From the NCBI GenBank assembly GCA_943736015.1, contig OX031065.1, positions 3,603,501-3,667,500 on the forward strand: a stretch of 64,000 nucleotides of DNA. The letters are read 5' to 3'. The notes beneath the pieces were generated by a model. That model did no database searches, was not told the origin of the DNA, and was given only the letters and a program-made list of their open reading frames with translations. Shown here in pieces: positions 56,150-64,000 of this stretch (the first letter of the stretch is position 1; every line of letters begins with the position of its first letter). This DNA comes from Tridacna crocea (lineage: Eukaryota > Mollusca > Bivalvia > Cardiida > Cardiidae). The position numbers and the translations under genes are program-made.

Positions 56150-56746
56150 GGAAAATTCGATCTGGTGTACCGAGAACACATGGTGTCCACGGCTCACGTT
56201 GATCAGTGTGTGTAAGCTGTCGCTGTGGTAAAACTTAGATCAAGATTTAATCTAATAACTGTTGAAAGTTGCATTAAATTCCATTTAACAAACATTTGTC
56301 CATTATATTCTCTAGTTCTAGACTTAATGTTCGATATTTCTAAAAAAGAAAACCTGAAAAGAAGCAGATAACGTAGATCTAAGATCAGACTGCATTTTCT
56401 GTAGTCTGATCTTAATCCATACTCTTAGAAGCAATTTGAAAGATTCCATGAACAAAACACACGAAAAACTGTGCAAATCTCATTTATAAATAATAAAAAT
56501 ACCCAAATATGATCAAGGTTTCCAAGTTCTCTAGATACCTCCACACCTAAAGTTCTAAAGCAATAACTGCTAGAAATACACGGACATTGTAATGAAACGC
56601 TGGGACTGGAGACAAAAATTACGTCATAAGTATGACGTCAGTCTTGGAGGCGGCATCGACAATATTGCTCGACATAAATGAACCTTTTTCAGAGTGCTTT
56701 ATAACTTTCAATTAACTGATTTGTTTTCCTCATCGAAGTTGGCGAT

Positions 56747-59700
56747 GCACAAAACGTGCCGTGTAATAAGTAAGTTTCACTGCAAATGTCGGCATAGATA
56801 GCTTTTACAGACGGTGTGGATCAAGATCAGACTGCACAAAACGTGCCGTGTAATAAGTAAGTTTCACTGCCCATGCCGTCATAGATAGCTTTTACAGACG
56901 GTGGGGATCAAGATCAGACTGCACAAAACGTGCCGTGTAATAAGTAAGTTTTACTGCCCATGTAGATCTAGTCATAGACCGTCCAAAATCAGTTAAGTTG
57001 CGCCATTTACACTGTAATTTCGGCCATAATATTTGGAACACAAAATTTAATTCAACCTCGTTTTTTGTATGCTTTCAACCTTTTGATATACAGATTCGAT
57101 ACTTAGAGTGTTTGCATTGGATTTTTTTAAGCACAAAAATCAGACCCTATAGAAGTGGGTCAAAAACAGCCGTGAATTACGTTACAAAACCGCGACTTGA
57201 TACAATGAATATCTACTATGAACATGATAAAATATATTGCTTTTATGTGTAAATCTGAACACTGCATATGTGTCTTTAAAATGAACAAGCGTCAAATTTT
57301 GGTCATATATTGCATAATGAGAAAGCAGTATCTCTTTGATTTGAACATGTGATGAAATTTTTGGTTGCAAATCTTAATCGCATCGAATTCTAAGTAATAA
57401 AGTAATTGTCGTGGATCTGTGTGAAAGAAATTGACGATCATTTATAGCTTATTAGGAAGCTATGTTATCCTGCATTATATGAATGCTTACTTTGTATGGA
57501 TGAAAGCAACTATTTTACTGTGGTCGGCTTGTACTATGGAGTGGTAACTTGCAACGTAATTCACATATAGAAGAAAATTAAAATGAACTAATATTTAAGA
57601 AATGTACCTCCTTTCATTAAATTAAAAAAATCAAATTCTGTAAGAATATTGTAGAAAACTGAAAATAAATGGACCTTTAAAACTGTAAGAAATGAATAAT
57701 AACACTTTTGAGATTCAACAGCAGCAATTTGCGTCAGTTATAAATACAACTTCACAAACACTACTAAATGTACTATGTGCAGGGCATAAAAAGCGAATAA
57801 AATGCAAAAGTCTACTATTTCCTAATAGGCTATAGAATGTTCCAGTCATAAATAATAACCAAACATGAGCACAGACTGTTCACTATATGATGAAAATTTT
57901 GTAATGTAATTCAAGTCAAAGCTATAACGTAATTCACTTGTACTTCGGTGACTTTATTTATATGAAAACAAATCGAATTACTTTTAACCCTTTCCAAAAG
58001 AACAAATTTTAGACTCCTCCAAATTGAAAGCGTTTGCAGACGATAATTTCAAATTTGATAAAAATGGCAGAATTGTCTATAAAAGGGTAGAAAACACTAC
58101 GGGAGAAGGAGAAATTGATCGTTACGAGCAATTTCTCCTTTTCCAACAATGTTTTCAAAATACTTGTACTGCAGACACGTAAAAACCAGGGCTTGTTTGG
58201 GAAAGGGTTAACTAGCTCTTTACCAAACAACAAAATTTAAGACCAGTCCAATTTGAAAGACTTTGCAGACGACAAAATGAATCTGACTTATAAAATGAAT
58301 TTGGTTATAGGAAGAGTAGAAAACAGTGTGGGAAAAGGAGAAAATGCTGGTTACCTGCATTTTCTCCTTTTCCCGGACTGTGTTCAAAGAGCCTCTTTGT
58401 CAGGGTCGTTAAAAGTCGGGATTGTAAAGAATTAAAGAAACTCAGTGTAACACAAACTGTCTCTCGTCAATTATTGTTTACTTTTTATAGGCCACACAAC
58501 TGCTCAATGTTGTTAATTTCTTCCTGTCGGAATTTGAATATGTTTTCCAAATGCGAATTGGTTAGTTTACAGCCATTAATATAGCGTCGGCTGTTATCCA
58601 GACTGTGTCTGGCTTACCGGGCCACTTGAAGGACTTTTTTTTTTGCATCAACCACGGACGATACAAAGTATTCTTGGTCACAAGGGTCATAGTGAAAGAA
58701 AGTGAATTACGTTACAGTTTTTGTGAATTACGTTATCATATAATTCATACATCACATTCAAATATATCTCTTTAATTTCTTTAATTCAGACAAGATAGAA
58801 GAATACAAATGTCAATCTTAAAAATCGAACATCACACATGTTGTGAGCAGGGATACACACTAATTTGTTGTGAGCAGGGATACACACTAATTAAATGATA
58901 TAAACCAATAATCCGTACTGTGCAATAAAGTATTCACATCCACCAAGGTCAAAAAAAGATAAACAGCACCAGTAAATGACGTTTACATATGATGTAACTA
59001 TGAGGTCAGTTTTTATACCGAAATTAACTCCTGTATTTGAACAGTTTGGTGTTTCGTTCAGGTAATCCTACATTCAGTGTATCGTAATTCACTGTAACGT
59101 AATTCACCCCAACGTCTAAAATGCAATTTGAATCCTTATTACTTAACACAGATACATTATATCTTGACATATCAGAGAGGCGGATATGGTCTACCCATAT
59201 TGGTATTTAATTTCCTTTCCCATGTTTAGTATCTTAAAAAACATGTGTAACGTAATTCACTAAAAATGTGAAAAATTGAAAATTCTAATTTGAATAAAGT
59301 GTGGTTTATTTCTTTTTACGGTAAACCAGAAACATTATTCTAGCTGTTAAATATGATGCTTATAGAAAGAGAAAAAATATGTTTTGTGCACTACCTTTCG
59401 TATTTCATTTCAATGCAGTGGTCTTACTTTGTGTAACGTAATTCACTATGATTTAAGGGACAGTAAACCGACAAAAATATAAAAAGAACTAACAAATTAC
59501 AAGCTTTATTTCGACTTTTTGCCTCATTGTTTGGCATTTACGAATAAAATGAACTGTACCTTATTCATACTATGTGGTTTATGTTTGTGCAATATTTTTC
59601 CGTTAATATAACCTTTTGTTTGTGACATGGCTTTTTGTTAGTATATGTCTACAATCAGCTTCAAATTTTCAAATTCAAAGTGTTCAGATCTTGGATTTGT

Positions 59701-60376
59701 ACATTTATATTTTTGGCAATATCATTTGGACTATGTGTAACATACAAAAATAAAGTGAAGGGCCTAAATTATCTTTTCATTTGGCTGTGACTGGAAATTA
59801 TGTCATTGGCGCAACTTAACTGATTTTGGACGAGACAGCTTTTACAGACGGTGCGCATCAAGATCAGATTGCACAAAAAGCACTGTGTAATAAGTAAGTT
59901 TTACTGCCAATGTCTGCATAGATCTATAGCTTTTACAGACGGTGTGGATCAAGATCAGACTGCAGAAAACGTACCATGTAATAAGTAAGTTTCAGTGCCG
60001 ATGTCGGCATATATAGCTTCTACAGACAGTGCGCATCAAGATCAGACTGCACAAAATGCACCGTGTAATAAGTAAGTTTCACTGCCCATGTAGATCTAGA
60101 TCTAGTCATAGACAGCTTTTACAGACGGTGTTGATCAAGATCAGACTGCACAAAACTTACTGTGTAATAAGTAAGTTTCACTGCCAATGTCGTCATAGGT
60201 AGCTTCTACAGACGGTGGGCATCAAGATCAGACGGCACAAAATGTAGATCTACCGTGTAATAAGTCAGTTTTACTGCCAATGTCAGCATGGATAGCTTTT
60301 ACAGACGGTGCGCATCAAGATCAGACTGCACAAAACGTACTGTGTAATAAGTAAGTTTTACTGCCAATGTCAGCAT
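56747..60376 (+). repeat. 87-99 bp tandem satellite, split by a transposon
   Basis: Units begin GCACAAAACGTGCCGTGTAA at 56747, 56834, 56921, 59871, 59962, 60049, 60148, 60235 and 60328, with period 87 bp plus small TAGATC insertions. Each unit contains GATCAAGATCAGACTGCACA, the half-site of the palindromic repeat family found elsewhere in the window. The 2.85-kb element interrupts the third unit. Confidence 0.9.
56980..59832 (+). mobile_element. 2.85-kb non-autonomous DNA element, copy 2
   Basis: Same ends, orientation and internal order as the copy at 15161-17997, including both MITEs at the same internal place (57984-58211, 58208-58437). AGAC is duplicated at both ends (56976-56979, 59833-59836). 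The neighbouring satellite unit at about 60107 shows the empty site GTCATAGACAGCTTTTACAG, so the 4-bp duplication is certain. Confidence 0.9.
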
Positions 60377-60766
60377 ATAGAGCGGGTGCACGTAATTCCG
60401 AACGACGTTTAATTCCGAACAAGTTCCCATTTATGACCTTAGTTCTTTTGCACTATACTACAGTACAGATATGACATCATATGTAGATCTATATCAAAAC
60501 TATATTACTCTTTCCTGTTTCGCCGGTTTCGAGTCGATACTGTGATTATCACTGTGTTGTAAGCTGTACGGCACAAAATGTGTAGTCACTTCCAAGATGG
60601 CGGACTGTTTACTTGGAGAAAGGTGGGTGTCACATTTTATCATCAATAACTTTTTTTCTTGAAACCTTCGAGACATGATACTTATAATATATTGTGTGGG
60701 AATGATGTGGTAAGCCTCGGTGCTATATAGCAAAGAGCCAGTGCCATTATTCGATACGTTATATCG
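60377..60766. other. Between the satellite and the inverted-repeat element
   Basis: It contains AATTCCGAAC twice (about 60392 and 60410), possibly the outer end of the same large element. No gene is seen. Confidence 0.4.
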
Positions 60767-61083
60767 GCGTAAACATTGCCATTGGGTAAAATTTGAATTT
60801 GAAGTGAGGAACTTGCATCGTTTTTAGGTATAGAATGGAAAATAAGCTAATGCAGTGGGTGAAGGCTGTTGTTTCTGTAGGTATTCATCACGTGCTTTCC
60901 AATGATTACGGTCATTTTTGTGAAACATGTCTAGAAAGACCCGAAAACATGTGTTTTGTATATCGCTAATGCAGCGGTGTAGTCCACATCAACAATTTTA
61001 CACACAGCGGTGTAGACACGGCGTTTTCTGAACGGTTTAGACACACACATAAGCTTTATATACTGTACGGTTTAGACACAAAA
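60767..61083 (+). repeat. Left long inverted repeat of an element running off the window
   Basis: It matches the complement of 63687-64000 at well over 90 percent by eye, up to the last base of the window. It includes several CGGTTTAGACACA / CGGTGTAGACAC motifs. Confidence 0.85.
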
Positions 61084-63686
61084 TTTGATTCTATCTGTGG
61101 TCTAGACATGAACTGCAAAGACTTTGGTCTTTTGATATTTGTGTTGCATACCATTTACCTGCTTTAAAAAAGTTTTGTCTATCTTATATTCCAGTTGCAC
61201 GCCATTCACGTGCTACCAATGCTCATTTGGAGGAGATTTAGAGACTCTTGTTTGACACTTCATGGAACAAAAGTAACATCAGGGCTTTTGGAAATACATG
61301 TACAATACTATTGCTATCCTGTAATTTCTAAAAGACAAACTTATATCAAATAAGATGCCACGGGAATTATTCATGTTTTGAAAGTGTTTCACTAATCATC
61401 GACTGCCTTTCTTTCAAAATATGGGAAATTAAAATTGCTTTGGTACTTCGCGAACGGGTCTGTATATTCACCTACCAGATGTAGCCTGGCATTCAGGCCT
61501 TGCATTTAAGTCATTCTAATAAACAAGGTACACAACTACAGCAAAGTCACAGAAATATGTGTTGTTACTTGCCCTTCTTCTGAAATACAGACATTCAGAG
61601 CATTGAGAACACAGAGTTTCCATTTTGCAGTTTTACTTGATGATTTTGTTTTAATGAAAAGGTTCTATTTAATGGACTGACACCAGTCTACTACCAGATG
61701 TAGTCCGGGGCCAAAAGAAACATTACACAAACGATAAGAATAAATAAAAAACTTTATGTGATAACTAATCTTGATGGGTAACATTCGATTTTATAAATAT
61801 AAATCCATGACCCGTATATAATGAAATCAAATTGTACAATGGTAAATTAAAATTGTGAATATCGATCACATGGAATTCCATCTTATGATTTTTCCTTTTG
61901 GGGTAAAAAAACAATAATTACGTAATTTTTACCGCATTTTTTTTTTTTTTTTTTTTATCCCCCATTCCCTGTTAACCTACTGGTCATATTTTACTCGAAC
62001 AGTGGCACAGAAACTAAAAGCTTTAGAGAGATCCTTATACTCATTTTAAGCCAGTTTTAACTCATTTTGTTTTTATTTTATCAAAATATAGTCATTCTTA
62101 TATCTTCATGCCAAATATTTCGCCTGACAAGCTTGCTTAGATAACAATCGATAGAAAATGCATTTCGCCGAGTTGCGGCCTTCCATCTAAACAGACTCAT
62201 CGTTTCTGGTTTTTGAATCGAAGATTTTCGATATCCGTTATACATTCTGGTATATTTGTATAATGATCATACATTGTCTCGTGACTATATTTGACCTTCG
62301 CCCTGCGTATACTGAGAAAACAAAAGAAAATGTAGGCTTCTCTGTTGCAGCCTCGATTTTCAGACGGAGGTCGCGGCCTATATGCAAGCAATCTCCGAGC
62401 AGAGTTGTCGTTCGTTACTCTCACATACATCTCTGCGATGGACTAAATGACAAGAATCTTGTCAAACCGAGGAAAAGATGTTTTGTTACTCTTTAACTGT
62501 TTCGTGTGTAAAATTATAAGGTATACAATGGAAATATGATTCTGGATACATTATAGGTGCGTTCAAACTGATGAATTTACCTGTATACAGTATAAAATGG
62601 AACTTTTTTTTTTTTCGAGCCTCTTTACTGATCAGAATCTTACGCCAAGTTTAACAAAAATGGCTGCGCCCAGGAATGATGACAACAGTTTTAATACACC
62701 TATAAATCTTTGGTTATAAGATTAAAAAACAAGTTATGGTCCTTTAAAAGACATTTAAGCTTTTCAGAAAATCCGTCTTTTTCACATTGCCTACCACTTA
62801 GTCAGATTTGCCGTATGCTGTTTCAACAGCACAAAAAGTAATCGATATTGGTCTTTCTTTCACCGGCGTTTGTGTCGCCATTTTGAGTTCTGGTCATGTG
62901 ACGAAGGTATCGCGTACTGACGGACTACTTTCTGAGCCCACTACAGAGGTGAATGTAATGATCCGGAGTGCATGAGAGTGATATGCAAGTTACACCGTAT
63001 CCGACTTTAGGTGGAAAGCAAGGATAAATTTCCGTGATGCACTGTCATTGTTTACAGCTTCGATCGTCAGCCAGTTATCTTCCGACCAATGCTCGGTTTC
63101 TAACATAAACCTCCGCGTTTCTATTTTTTTTCAGTTCCACCATACATGTCAGTAATTTATCCTTGCGTACAATAAGGACCGATTTTCTGTACCATGCTAT
63201 GTTTTTTATTAATTTAACAGCATTTCTGCTCACCGGCTGTAGACGGGCATCTTTAACTAGATATTAAACAAACAGATACCAAGATACGAATCAGCGACAG
63301 TATTTAAAACAACTTCGAAATGAAAATGATTGTCAAGTCCAGGATGGTAATCATCATCCTAAGTGAATGATTGAAATTATGGCTGCCATCATGATGGAAT
63401 TGATTTATAAGCGCACAGAAATTAATTAGTAATTTCATAATTTATTTCTTCGTGATATAATACTCACTATTACATAAATAATATCGTAGATAATGTCTTG
63501 ATGCACTCTTTTGTTCCCAACTATCTCTTTTCGTTCCACGATGATCCTTTTTCGGTTCCAGATGGTTCCTTCCGTGGGTGTCGTTAATAAGGGAGACTGT
63601 CTCGAACTGTTGGTGCCAATTTTCATGATTCTGGATTAACGCCTAGTTACGTTATCTTCAGAAAAGAAGATTCAAGACCAAGCCAG
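61084..63686. other. Interior of the long-inverted-repeat element
   Basis: 2.6 kb with no open frame above about 77 codons and nothing recognisable as transposase. It contains a 20-base T run near 61935-61957 and a direct repeat of ACCAGATGTAG (61480, 61694). Probably non-autonomous. Confidence 0.5.
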
Positions 63687-64000
63687 TTGTGTCTAAACCG
63701 TACATATATTGTGCTTTAAATTGTGTCTAAACCGTTCAGAAAAAGTCGGGTCTACACCGCTGTGTGTGAAATTGTTGATGTGGACTACACCGCTGCATTA
63801 GCGATATACAAAACACATGTTTTCGGGTCTTTCTAGACATATTTCACAAAAATGACCGTAATCATTGGAAAGCACGTGATAAATACCTACAGAAACTACA
63901 ACCTTCACCCACTGCATTAGCTTATTTTCCATTCTATGACTAAAAACGATGCAAGTTCCTCACTTCAAATTCAAATTTTACCCAATGGCAATGTTTACGC
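63687..64000 (-). repeat. Right long inverted repeat, cut by the window end
   Basis: Complement of 60767-61083. The true end of the element lies beyond 64000. Confidence 0.85.

Larger units (their letters stand above)
55437..56212 (-). repeat. Right arm of the inverted duplication (empty allele for the Gypsy)
   Basis: The uninterrupted mirror of the left arm. The 92-codon putative gene has an identical exon 2 translation in both arms, which implies recent duplication or gene conversion. Confidence 0.9.

Overview
The window is nuclear DNA of an animal, most likely a marine bivalve mollusc. It is AT-rich and has spliceosomal introns, and host exons are short and far apart. Most of the sequence is transposable elements: piggyBac-like MITEs, tRNA-derived SINEs, a TRIM, a mariner and a Ty3/Gypsy element. 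I see no bacterial operon, CRISPR array or rRNA gene. The bivalve assignment is an inference from the mix of repeat families and from a single-exon B-box/NHL gene.

Layout. From 1 to 22.4 kb (minus strand), five small exons (326-397, 4900-5013, 5414-5498, 9837-9953, 22258-22397) splice in one continuous frame into about 180 residues of coiled coil resembling the centrosomal protein LRRCC1. The introns hold MITEs, two hAT-like elements, a 31-bp minisatellite and a 40-bp satellite. Intron 9.95-22.25 kb also holds a nest four elements deep (14.5-18.6 kb). From 22.4 to 30.9 kb there is a TRIM (22666-23197) with identical LTRs, a proline-tRNA primer site and a tRNA-like promoter inside its LTR, followed by sequence with no recognised gene. 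From 30.95 to 37.94 kb (plus strand) lie the last exons of MCM4, with a decayed duplicate of one exon, a frame break at another, and a mariner in an intron. From 38 to 43.8 kb there are SINEs, short tandem repeats and an intact single-exon B-box/NHL gene (42247-43776, minus). From 45.2 to 56.2 kb a large inverted duplication (arms about 775 bp) carries two copies of a putative two-exon small gene; a very young Gypsy element (45460-54207, minus, identical 221-bp LTRs) sits in one intron. From 56.7 to 60.4 kb an 87-99 bp satellite is split by a second copy of the 2.8-kb element also found at 15.2-18.0 kb. From 60.8 kb to the window end there is an element with long inverted repeats that is cut off by the window edge.

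The strongest unexplained signal is inside the Gypsy element: a 7-mer (CTAGAAG on the plus strand, CTTCTAG in element sense) occurs about 28 times, always in the same orientation. It lies in the leader, gag, the pol N-terminus, the RNase H-integrase linker and the 3' noncoding region, and is read in different codon phases. Bases on either side of it are often complementary and change together, so the copies look like one family of small hairpins selected as nucleic acid. Other notable points are a C-terminal PHD finger on the integrase, a slippery heptamer just before the gag stop, a spliceosomal-type intron inside the mariner transposase, and several insertions dated and bounded exactly by paralogous empty sites within the window. 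All motif counts were made by eye.
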